Below are positions 45,305 through 52,369 of a stretch of 64,000 nt of DNA, piece after piece (within the stretch, counting starts at the first letter, position 1; each line of letters begins with the position of its first letter). A program made the position numbers and the translations under genes. A model generated the notes under the pieces. The model worked only from the letters and a program-made list of their open reading frames with translations, was not told the origin of the DNA and did not search any database. Origin of the DNA: Candidatus Rubrimentiphilum sp. (GTDB lineage: Bacteria; Vulcanimicrobiota; Vulcanimicrobiia; Vulcanimicrobiales; Vulcanimicrobiaceae); contig DASTDE010000003.1 in the NCBI GenBank assembly GCA_035710515.1, forward strand, positions 1 to 64,000. Reading direction: 5' to 3'.

Positions 45305-48300
45305 CTATTGAAAGTTGCGCGAGCGAATGCCGCCGACGGCTGCGTCTGCGTCAAAGGCCCAGACTTTGCGCGCCAGCACGTCGATACAGCCGCTCTCTTT
45401 TTGCAGCTTGCCCTCGACGATCACCGTCATCGATTGCCGGATGACGCGGCGGTACCGTTCGTAAACGTCCGGGCGCACGATGACGTTCACCAAGCCGGTT
45501 TCGTCCTCCAGCGTTAAAAAGACAAAGCCTTTGGCGGTGCCGGGCCGCTGGCGTGTGATGACGAGGCCACCGACTTTGCATATCGTGTTGTGCGGCATCC
45601 CGGCCAAACCTCCGGCGGTAACGACGTTTTGCCGGTCGAGTTCGGCGCGCATGTGCGCGATCGGCTGAACTTTGGGCGAGATACCGGTCGCCCACAGGTC
45701 GAACGCGGTTTCCTGACGCGCCGAGATCGCGGCGAAGCGCGCGGCCGGTTCGTCGATCTCCATCAGCCGTCCGAGTTCGCCGCGCGTTTCGCGTTCGTCC
45801 AATCCGCGTAAAGCCCACATCGCCTCGCGCCGCGATGCAAACCACGGCGCAAATGCGCCCGCGACGGCCAAGTTTTCAATTGCCTCCTTCTCCAGCTGCG
45901 TGCGCTGCGCAAAATCGCGTAGATCGGCAAAGGCGCCTTGCGCGATCGCCGCCTCCAGCCGCTCGCGCTGGGCTTCTCCCAAACCGCGAATCACGTGAAA
46001 GCCCAGCCGCAGCGCGCCTTCTTCATCCACAAAACTCCAAAACTCGCTGGAGTTGACCGTCACAGGTTTTACGGCAACACCGTGACGGCGCGCGTCGTTG
46101 ACCAGTACTTCGGTCGAGTAAAATCCCATCGGCTGCACGTTGAGGATCGCCGCGGCAAAAACCGCCGGATAGTGACATTTGAGATACGCCGATTCGTACG
46201 CGAGCAATGCGAAACTGGCCGCATGCGATTCGGGGAAACCGTAGTCGGCGAAGCCTTCGAGCATGTGGAAGAGCTGCTCGGCGGCGGCACGATCGATGCC
46301 GTTCTCGACCATGCCTTCGACCATCTTCGGATAGAGTTCGAGCATACGTTCGTGCGAACGTTTGTGCCCCATGGCGCGGCGTAAGCGATCGGCTTCAGCC
46401 GGCGAAAAGCCCGCGGCCTCGATCGCCATGCGCATGCCTTGCTCCTGAAAAAGCGGCACGCCCAGCGTGCGTTCGAGCACGGGTTTGAGTTTGGGATGCG
46501 GATACGTCACGGGTTCCAGTCCCGACCGCCGCCGCAGAAACGGATGGATCATCTGCCCTTGAATCGGCCCCGGGCGAATGATCGCGACCTGCATGACGAT
46601 GTCGTAAAAACAGGCCGGCTTCATGCGCGGCAGCATGGACTGTTGCGCGCGCGATTCGATTTGAAAGACGCCGATCGTGTCGGCGCGCTGCATCATGGCA
46701 TACGTCGCCGGATCGTTTTGCGGGATCGTATGTAAGTGTAGATGCTCCCCTCGACAAGCTCGGGGTCCCTTCGTCAGGCTCAGGACAGGCTCTTCGAGAG
46801 GCTCAGGATGACAAAAAACGCGTCCGTGCAGAGCAAACGCCTCCCGTAAAAGCGAAAGCATGCCCAGGCCAAGCAGATCGATTTTGATCAGGCCGAGATC
46901 TTGCAGGTCGTCTTTGTCCCACTGCACGATCGTTCGATCGCGCATCGTCGCCCACTCGACCGGCGCCACCCGCACGAGGGGATCGCGCGTGATGACCATG
47001 CCGCCGGAGTGAATGCCCATGTGCCGCGGAAACCCGTCGATACGTTCGCACAATCCCAGGAGCCGTTCGCCGAATACATCGTCGAGCGGCCCGACCGCGC
47101 CGCCGAGCGATTCATTGGCGTCGTATTCGCGCGCCACGGTGTCGACTTGCGCGAGCGTCAGCCCCAATGCTTTACCGATGTCGCGAATGGCCGATCGCGT
47201 GTGATACGTCACGACCTCCGCCGCCATCGCCGCGTGCGTGCGCCCGTAGCGGTCGTACACGTATTGAATGACCTTCTCGCGATCTTGATGCGCGAAATCC
47301 ACGTCGATGTCGGGAATCTCTTTCCGCCCTTCGGACATGAACCGTTCGAAAAGCAAGTCCATGCCGATCGGATCGACCGCCGTGATGCCGAGCGCGTAAC
47401 AGACCGCGGAATTAGCTGCCGAACCGCGTCCCTGACAGAGCACGCCGAGCTCTCCCGCGGCACGCACGATGTCCCAGACGATCAAAAAGTAGCCGGCCAA
47501 ATCGGCCTTGGCGATCATCCCGAGCTCGTATTCGAGTTGCCGTTCGACCGCCGAACTCAGCGGCGAGCCGTAACGTTCCGCCGCGCCGCGATAGACGAGC
47601 TCGCGCAAATAGCTCTGCCGCGTGTAGCCGTCCGGTACCGGAAAGATGGGAAACTGGCCGGTCAGGCGATCGAGCCGGAAGGCGCAGCGTTCGGCGATCG
47701 CCAGCGTGTTGGCAATCGCTTCCGGATATCCGGCGAAGATCTGCGCCATCATCCGCGCCGGCTTTACATGATACTCGGCGTTGGGACGCAGCAGCGCTGT
47801 TTCGCGCGCCTGCGCGAGCGTGGTTTTTTGTTTGATGCAAAAAAGCGCGTCGGCCAAACGTGCGCCCTCTTTGGTCGCGTAGAAGACGCCGTTCGTCGCC
47901 ACGCACGGAATCTGCAGCTCGCGCGAGAGTGCGAGCGTCTCCCGGCAGAGCCGGGCGTCGGCGGCATGCAGATGATGCTGCAGCTCCAGATAGAGACGTC
48001 CGCCGAAGCGATCGCGCAACGAACGCGCTTTGGCAGCGGCAGCCGCACCGCCCGCCAGGACGGTGAGCCCATCCGTGCGGTTGTCAAAATCCTCGAACTC
48101 CAGCCGCGGCTCGCCTTTGCTTCCCCGCAGCTGCGCGAGCGAAATCAACTCGCAGAGATTGGCGTAGCCGGACTCACTTTCGACCAGCGCAACGATTCGC
48201 TGGCCATCGCCGAAGGTGAGCTCGCTGCCGATGATGCCGGGCAGTTTGCGTTCCGCAGCAGCTTTCGCAAACCGCACCGCGCCATAGAGTCCGTCCCGGT

Positions 48301-48421
48301 CGGTAAGTGCTAGAGCCTGCAGCCCAAGTGCGGCTGCCGTTTCGACGAGCTCTTCGGGATGCGATCCGCCTTCGAGAAACGTGAAGTTGCTATGCGCGTG
48401 CAGCTCGGCGTAGCCGAGCAT
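45305..48421 (-). CDS. dnaE2: Error-prone DNA polymerase DnaE2
   Basis: 1038 residues, C-family polymerase of the ImuC/DnaE2 type. PHP domain at the N-terminus (AELHAHSNFTFLEGGSHPEEL), palm with catalytic PDIDVDF (Asp373, Asp375) and IKIDLLGLGM (Asp515), helix-hairpin-helix region, and an OB-fold at the C-terminus (TICKVGGLVITRQRPGTAKGFVFLTLEDE). Performs mutagenic translesion synthesis with ImuA and ImuB. ATG overlaps the imuB stop (TGATG). Residues about 536-558 (CHPEPLEEPVLSLTKGPR) are a dispersed repeat insertion right after the third catalytic Asp region; the frame is kept and the protein resumes with LHTIPQNDPATY. Its stop abuts the convergent TonB-like gene. Confidence 0.95.
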   Translation of the reverse strand: MLGYAELHAHSNFTFLEGGSHPEELVETAAALGLQALALTDRDGLYGAVRFAKAAAERKLPGIIGSELTFGDGQRIVALVESESGYANLCELISLAQLRGSKGEPRLEFEDFDNRTDGLTVLAGGAAAAAKARSLRDRFGGRLYLELQHHLHAADARLCRETLALSRELQIPCVATNGVFYATKEGARLADALFCIKQKTTLAQARETALLRPNAEYHVKPARMMAQIFAGYPEAIANTLAIAERCAFRLDRLTGQFPIFPVPDGYTRQSYLRELVYRGAAERYGSPLSSAVERQLEYELGMIAKADLAGYFLIVWDIVRAAGELGVLCQGRGSAANSAVCYALGITAVDPIGMDLLFERFMSEGRKEIPDIDVDFAHQDREKVIQYVYDRYGRTHAAMAAEVVTYHTRSAIRDIGKALGLTLAQVDTVAREYDANESLGGAVGPLDDVFGERLLGLCERIDGFPRHMGIHSGGMVITRDPLVRVAPVEWATMRDRTIVQWDKDDLQDLGLIKIDLLGLGMLSLLREAFALHGRVFCHPEPLEEPVLSLTKGPRACRGEHLHLHTIPQNDPATYAMMQRADTIGVFQIESRAQQSMLPRMKPACFYDIVMQVAIIRPGPIQGQMIHPFLRRRSGLEPVTYPHPKLKPVLERTLGVPLFQEQGMRMAIEAAGFSPAEADRLRRAMGHKRSHERMLELYPKMVEGMVENGIDRAAAEQLFHMLEGFADYGFPESHAASFALLAYESAYLKCHYPAVFAAAILNVQPMGFYSTEVLVNDARRHGVAVKPVTVNSSEFWSFVDEEGALRLGFHVIRGLGEAQRERLEAAIAQGAFADLRDFAQRTQLEKEAIENLAVAGAFAPWFASRREAMWALRGLDERETRGELGRLMEIDEPAARFAAISARQETAFDLWATGISPKVQPIAHMRAELDRQNVVTAGGLAGMPHNTICKVGGLVITRQRPGTAKGFVFLTLEDETGLVNVIVRPDVYERYRRVIRQSMTVIVEGKLQKESGCIDVLARKVWAFDADAAVGGIRSRNFQ
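46747..46812. repeat. Dispersed repeat copy inside dnaE2 (variant with GACAAGCTCGGGG end)
   Basis: Contains CCCTCGACAAGCTCGGGGTC, then TCAGGCTCAGGACAGGCTC and AGGCTCAGGATGACA. It is a longer, compound variant: two CTCAGGA units in the same direction. On the gene strand it reads CHPEPLEEPVLSLTKG. Confidence 0.75.
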
Positions 48422-49878
48422 CAGTCATACGCGCCTTGCAGATACCACTGCTCGCCTTGGCGGTAGATGCGGCACAGCGCGCCGTCTTCCAGCAGCACGT
48501 CGTACTCGTCGCGCACCACATGCGTTTCGTGCCAGCCGTCGTCCACGCGCCACGGCCCCGCGCAATTCATAACCGCGCGCGCATCCACGCTCGCCGGCAC
48601 ATTCCCGCGCACTTTTACCGCAACTTCGCGCACCGCCAGCATACGAAGTTGCGGTGCGGAGATAACCGAGGTCCCCTTCGACGATGCTTCGCATCGCTCA
48701 GGGCCGCTCGGCGAAGCCTCGCGGTCCTTCGATACCTCAGGATGACAATAAGTGTAACGTGATTCCAAAAGATGCGCCGGACGCACGCGCGCTTGGTGCG
48801 CCTGCACGTCGCCGGCTGCCAGCAGCCGCTCGAGCGCCACCGCGAGCGCTTGCGGATCCGGCTCGTTGCGCGCAAAGAGCGTCGCAAAGACGCCGCATTC
48901 TTCTAAGCGCATGGCTTGCAGGCGCAGGCCGGTTATGGGCGCATCGAACGTCTGCCCCTCCAACTTTGCACGCAGGATGTCGAGAATCGTACGCGGATCG
49001 GCCGTCGGCTGCGCGAAGCCGGCGTCCAATTCCCGCAAATCGCCGTTTTCGCATTCGAAGGTCGTTTTCAGCAGCGCGACGGCTTTGCCGGCGCGGTTCA
49101 AGTCGCTGCAGACGCGCTCGGCCAGCACGCGCAATGCAAAATAGACCTGCTCTTCTTGCACGGCGCTGCCCTCGCCGAAAACTGCGGCTTCGATCTGCAG
49201 CGTATACGGACGCGGCCGGAACGGCGCCGCGTCGATGCCGCGCGCATACTCGTGCCAGCGTGCGGCTTGAGAACCGAAACGGCGCACGAATGGCCCGTGC
49301 GGCAACCGCGCCAGCTCGCCCAGCGTACGAATGCCCAGCAGGTGCAGCCGTTCGAGCACCCGCGTCTCCAGCGCGAGCACTTCAAGCGGCAGCGGCGCCA
49401 TCAGGTGCGCGGCTTCATCGGGCGCGCAGATACAGCCGTCGCGCACGTAGGTGGCCGCGCGCGCCACGAATTTATTTGGCCCGGCGGCGACGCGCACCGG
49501 CAGATCGAACGGCGCGAGCGTTTGACGTGCACGCGCGATCCAATCGCCGGGTGTGCCGCCGCAGCCGCGCATCTCCGCATAAGCGGTGCCTTCAGCCGCA
49601 TCGTCGACCAGCGGTGAAAGCGCATCGAGCGCGTCGAGCATATCTTCCCACAGCGCATGCGAACGAACTGCATCGTGCACGAGGACGCGCGCGCCGCCGG
49701 CCGCTGCGCAGGCTTGCAACACGGTCTGACCCGTGCGCGCGCCGAGCGCGTGCGCGGCTTCGTCAACCTCGAGCACCCGTCCGCGATCCGCTTTGTCGGC
49801 CAGAATACACATGCCGCCCACATGCGGTTGCCGCGCGACGGCAAGTGCGAAATTCGCGACGTGAATGCAGAGCAGCAT
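48421..49878 (-). CDS. imuB: ImuB, catalytically inactive Y-family polymerase-like mutasome subunit
   Basis: 485 residues from the ATG at 49878, which overlaps the imuA stop (TGATG). Y-family architecture, but the first metal-binding Asp motif is replaced (LCIHVANFALAVA instead of D-x-D-x-F), and the second acidic motif is degenerate (LVDDAAEGTAYAEMRG), as expected for ImuB. A helix-hairpin-helix stretch is visible (LERLHLLGIRTLGELARLPHG) and a little-finger-like region (FGEGSAVQEEQVYFALRVLAERVCSDL). Adaptor linking ImuA, the clamp and DnaE2. A clear beta-clamp box was not identified. Residues about 377-402 (CHPEVSKDREASPSGPERCE) are a dispersed repeat insertion before the C-terminal part. 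Confidence 0.9.
   Translation of the reverse strand: MLLCIHVANFALAVARQPHVGGMCILADKADRGRVLEVDEAAHALGARTGQTVLQACAAAGGARVLVHDAVRSHALWEDMLDALDALSPLVDDAAEGTAYAEMRGCGGTPGDWIARARQTLAPFDLPVRVAAGPNKFVARAATYVRDGCICAPDEAAHLMAPLPLEVLALETRVLERLHLLGIRTLGELARLPHGPFVRRFGSQAARWHEYARGIDAAPFRPRPYTLQIEAAVFGEGSAVQEEQVYFALRVLAERVCSDLNRAGKAVALLKTTFECENGDLRELDAGFAQPTADPRTILDILRAKLEGQTFDAPITGLRLQAMRLEECGVFATLFARNEPDPQALAVALERLLAAGDVQAHQARVRPAHLLESRYTYCHPEVSKDREASPSGPERCEASSKGTSVISAPQLRMLAVREVAVKVRGNVPASVDARAVMNCAGPWRVDDGWHETHVVRDEYDVLLEDGALCRIYRQGEQWYLQGAYD
48672..48748. repeat. Dispersed repeat copy inside imuB
   Basis: Contains CCCCTTCGACGATGCTTCGC, GCTCAGGGCCGCTCGG and the core TTCGATACCTCAGGATGAC. Gene-strand reading begins CHPEVSKDRE, the same frame as in mutS2. 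The longest copy in the window together with the one at 52837. Confidence 0.8.
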
Positions 49879-50546
49879 CAGGCGATCCGCAAGCGCGCGA
49901 CGGCGCCGGGCGCACCGCGGCGATGTTTGAACACCTGCGTGCAAACTTCATAACCGGTGAGTTCGCGCAAAATACCGCTGCCTTCCGACCACAGCACGCG
50001 TTCGATCGCGCACCGCACGCGCGTGGAAGCAAAATATCCGAGCTCGGTGCCGGCTTGCGCTCCGAGCGCCAGCAAGAGCGTATCCGATTTTTGCGCGAGC
50101 GCACCAAGACGCGACCACACCGTGCCGCGCATGTTCACGGCGGGCAATGTCACCAGGGCAAAAGTGCGCGACCGCAGCAAGATGTCGGCGCAGCGCGCCG
50201 TTGTCAGCGGCGCCGCGGCGCAGACGAGCAGCAATCGTTCCAGGCGGACGCCCGCGCGCTGCAAATCGGGCGGATAGAGCGAGCCGTCGTGAATGGCGGC
50301 CGCAAACCCCGTGCGGGTGGCGGCCGCCAGCGCCCCGGCCAAAACCGAGGTCCGTCCGGAGCTCTGTGGACCCTCAAGCGTCGCGATGCTTCCCCGGACG
50401 AATCCGCCGGCCAGCGCCCGGTCCAGTTCGGCGAAGCCGCTCGAAAAAGCGCTCGGGTCGGCAGCCACGATCTGGCCCGCGGCGCGCACGTCCAGCCCGG
50501 CCTTCAGGCTCGCGAACGTTTCGGCGACGGCGGCGGCAGGAACCAT
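49878..50546 (-). CDS. imuA: ImuA, RecA-like mutasome subunit
   Basis: 222 residues. RecA/RadA-like core: FSSGFAELDRALAGGFVRGSIATLEGPQSSGRTSVLAGALAA, where the Walker A element is GPQSSGRTS: the invariant Lys is Arg, so ATP hydrolysis is doubtful. Then ERLLLVCAAAPLTTARCADILLRSRTFALVTLPA. The C-terminus (VFKHRRGAPGAVARLRIA) is basic, as in ImuA proteins that contact ImuB. Start ATG at 50546 sits only eight bases after the -10, so the mRNA is nearly leaderless. First gene of imuA-imuB-dnaE2, controlled by the LexA box at 50563-50576. Confidence 0.85.
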   Translation of the reverse strand: MVPAAAVAETFASLKAGLDVRAAGQIVAADPSAFSSGFAELDRALAGGFVRGSIATLEGPQSSGRTSVLAGALAAATRTGFAAAIHDGSLYPPDLQRAGVRLERLLLVCAAAPLTTARCADILLRSRTFALVTLPAVNMRGTVWSRLGALAQKSDTLLLALGAQAGTELGYFASTRVRCAIERVLWSEGSGILRELTGYEVCTQVFKHRRGAPGAVARLRIA

Positions 50547-50554
50547 GGGCTCTG

Positions 50555-50584
50555 ATCCTAATCGAACATATGTTCGATTGTCAA
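50555..50584 (-). promoter_or_regulatory. SOS promoter of imuA-imuB-dnaE2 with a perfect LexA box in the spacer
   Basis: On the minus strand TTGACA (50584-50579), an 18-base spacer, and TAGGAT (50560-50555). The spacer contains CGAACATATGTTCG (50563-50576), identical to the Gram-positive (B. subtilis-type) LexA consensus; the symmetry extends to 20 bases (50560-50579). A bound LexA would block polymerase directly. The predicted transcription start is within about two bases of the ATG at 50546. Confidence 0.9.
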
Positions 50585-50610
50585 TGGGCCTTTTTCCGGG
50601 ATTTAGGAGT

Positions 50611-50616
50611 TATACT
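50611..50616 (+). promoter_or_regulatory. Likely -10 element of the secreted-paralogue operon
   Basis: TATACT ends six bases before the ATG at 50623; a leaderless start is possible, although AGGAG at 50605-50609 also lies upstream as a possible ribosome-binding site. No -35 is visible at 50588-50594. The LexA box ends 46 bases before this ATG, so control by LexA is uncertain. Confidence 0.4.
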
Positions 50617-50622
50617 TTTGCT

Positions 50623-51102
50623 ATGAAGATGCGCTGGATTCCGGGATTTTTCGTCCTTGCTTTAGGCTGCCTCAGCGTGGCGACGGCGGCGCCTCCTCAA
50701 AGCCCGCCTCCCCCCATCGAAGCATTAACCTTGCAGGCATACACCCACGGCCCCGGCGCGATCGCCGGAACTGCAACCTTCTTTCGCAACGGCGGCGCCT
50801 TATGCGCGCCCGACATCCCGTACGTAGCGTGGTTTGTCAACGAGATCCAGCTTGGCAACCATCCGCGCTACAACGACCTGCTTCAGCCGTACACGCGGAA
50901 CGCGCAAGTCGCGCTGGACGGTACGTTCACGTGCACGAATTTGTCGCCTGGAAAATATATCGTTTGGCTTGAAACAGCCACGCCGGCCGATCCGTTCCTA
51001 ACGCCTTCATCGTCAACCGGCCAGCCGCCGCAAGTGTTTTCTTTGCCGCAGCACGTTGTCGTGGACGGCGGAACCGTTACCATCACATTCACCCAATTGT
51101 GA
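50623..51102 (+). CDS. Secreted protein of unknown family, first of three tandem paralogues
   Basis: 159 residues. Signal peptide 1-23 (WIPGFFVLALGCLSVATAA). The mature domain has a pattern shared with the two following genes: IEALTLQAYTHGPGAI, CAPDIPYVAWFVNEIQLGNHPRYNDLLQPYTR, then FTCTNLSPGKYIVWLET and a closing beta strand (DGGTVTITFTQL). Two cysteines are conserved in all three (CAPDIPY and F-x-CT), probably a disulfide. The NLSPGKYIVWL part resembles a carboxypeptidase-regulatory or Ig-like strand pair, so a small beta-sandwich is likely. Lies beside the SOS promoter, on the opposite strand. Family unknown to me. Confidence 0.7.
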   Translation: MKMRWIPGFFVLALGCLSVATAAPPQSPPPPIEALTLQAYTHGPGAIAGTATFFRNGGALCAPDIPYVAWFVNEIQLGNHPRYNDLLQPYTRNAQVALDGTFTCTNLSPGKYIVWLETATPADPFLTPSSSTGQPPQVFSLPQHVVVDGGTVTITFTQL

Positions 51103-51109
51103 GGGTCAT

Positions 51110-51721
51110 ATGAAAATAACGCGATTGGTTTCGGGCGTATTTCTGGCTACTTTACTTTGCGTGACCGCGGCGAGCGCGGCGCAAACTCCGGCTCCGCCTG
51201 TAGACATGGCGGCGCTGCAAGCGTACGCACCCGGCACAGGTACGATCAGCGTAGGCTACGGCGAGGGTTCATCTTATAAGACGTCGGTTGACGTCACGTG
51301 CGCTCCGGATATCCCCTACGTTGCGTGGTATCTCAACCAACTTGCGAACTCGGCGCCGGTGACGTACGATCCGCGCCTGAAGCCGTACACGCGCACGGTT
51401 CACTCGGGCCCGTTCTTCGGTCACAATTCATTTCAATGCACCGGGCTGGCCGCCGGACGATATCTTGTCTGGCTCGATTATACGGTCACGCAAAACCCGA
51501 GCTTCTCCGCTCCGTCAAGCGCACAGAATATGAACGGTGCGCCGCCGGTCGTTGAAACAAACGGCGAGATCTCGCCACTCAGCGCGAGCCGGCAAATAGC
51601 CTACCAGAATATCGGATCGGCTCCGCAGGGAAGCGGCGGAACGTTTCGCTGGCGCAAAGCGCCGCAAGAGATCGTGGTTGGTCCGGGCGCGACCGTTCAA
51701 GTCGACTTTCAAAAACCCTAA
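51110..51721 (+). CDS. Secreted protein of unknown family, second of three tandem paralogues
   Basis: 203 residues from the ATG at 51110 with GAGGGT upstream, seven bases after the first paralogue. Signal peptide about 1-24 (LVSGVFLATLLCVTAASAA). Shared pattern: DMAALQAYAPGTG, CAPDIPYVAWYLNQLAN, DPRLKPYTRTV, FQCTGLAAGRYLVWLDY. It carries an extra C-terminal stretch (EISPLSASRQIAYQNIGSAP and RWRKAPQEIVVGPGATVQVDF). Its signal peptide is nearly the same as that of the third gene, indicating recent duplication. Confidence 0.7.
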   Translation: MKITRLVSGVFLATLLCVTAASAAQTPAPPVDMAALQAYAPGTGTISVGYGEGSSYKTSVDVTCAPDIPYVAWYLNQLANSAPVTYDPRLKPYTRTVHSGPFFGHNSFQCTGLAAGRYLVWLDYTVTQNPSFSAPSSAQNMNGAPPVVETNGEISPLSASRQIAYQNIGSAPQGSGGTFRWRKAPQEIVVGPGATVQVDFQKP

Positions 51722-51733
51722 CGGAGGGTCATT

Positions 51734-52318
51734 ATGAAAATAGCACGGTTGGTTTCCAGCGCATTCCTTGCTGCATTACTGTGCGCGACTGCTGCGAGCG
51801 CTGCACAAACTCCGCCGCCCATCGACATGGCTGCACTACAAGCCTACGCGCCGGGCACGAGTGCGATCTCAATACCGACTTGGGGTGCTACGGCGTTCTG
51901 CGCGCCGGACATTCCTTACGTTACCTGGTATGTCGGCAAACTGAACGACGACAATCCGCCCGCGTATGACCCGCGGATGCAGCCTTACACACACAAGGCC
52001 GCGTACGTGCCGGCCAAGCGCTTCGGTGTCTCCGGATTCGAGTGTACCGGATTGGCTCCCGGACGATACATCGTCTGGTTGGAAAACCCGCCTCCGTCCA
52101 CGGATACGGGGGTCTCTGACGCTTTGTTCCGCATCGGTACGATCGGCCCTCAAACCAATATTCCGAATAACGTTACGCACGAGGATGGCCCAGCGGAGTA
52201 CCAAGCGGCATTTCCGGGTTCGAACATTCCGTTTGAGACCCGCTACAAATACCGGCGTCTGCCGATCCCGCCCGCGCACGTCGTTTTAGGAAGCGGAACC
52301 TTCCAGGTCCACTTCTAG
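51734..52318 (+). CDS. Secreted protein of unknown family, third of three tandem paralogues
   Basis: 194 residues, ATG at 51734 after GGAGGGT. Signal peptide about 1-24 (LVSSAFLAALLCATAASAA). Shared pattern: DMAALQAYAPGTS, CAPDIPYVTWYVGKLND, DPRMQPYTHKA, FECTGLAPGRYIVWLEN. C-terminal extension parallels the second paralogue (YKYRRLPIPPAHVVLGSGTFQVHF). The three genes are separated by 7 and 12 bases and surely form one operon. It ends 51 bases before hyuA, whose GTG start lacks an obvious own promoter. Confidence 0.7.
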   Translation: MKIARLVSSAFLAALLCATAASAAQTPPPIDMAALQAYAPGTSAISIPTWGATAFCAPDIPYVTWYVGKLNDDNPPAYDPRMQPYTHKAAYVPAKRFGVSGFECTGLAPGRYIVWLENPPPSTDTGVSDALFRIGTIGPQTNIPNNVTHEDGPAEYQAAFPGSNIPFETRYKYRRLPIPPAHVVLGSGTFQVHF

Positions 52319-52369
52319 AACGATAGCCGGCGGCAGGGGGAACGCTTCGCTGTAGAGAGCTTCGCACTC

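Noticed and set aside
46901-48313. A 470-codon plus-strand frame
   Set aside because: Antisense to dnaE2, whose polymerase motifs are intact; no recognisable domain on the plus strand.
48684-50555. A 623-codon plus-strand frame rich in Arg and Ala
   Set aside because: Antisense to imuB and imuA and runs through the LexA box; composition is that of a shadow frame.
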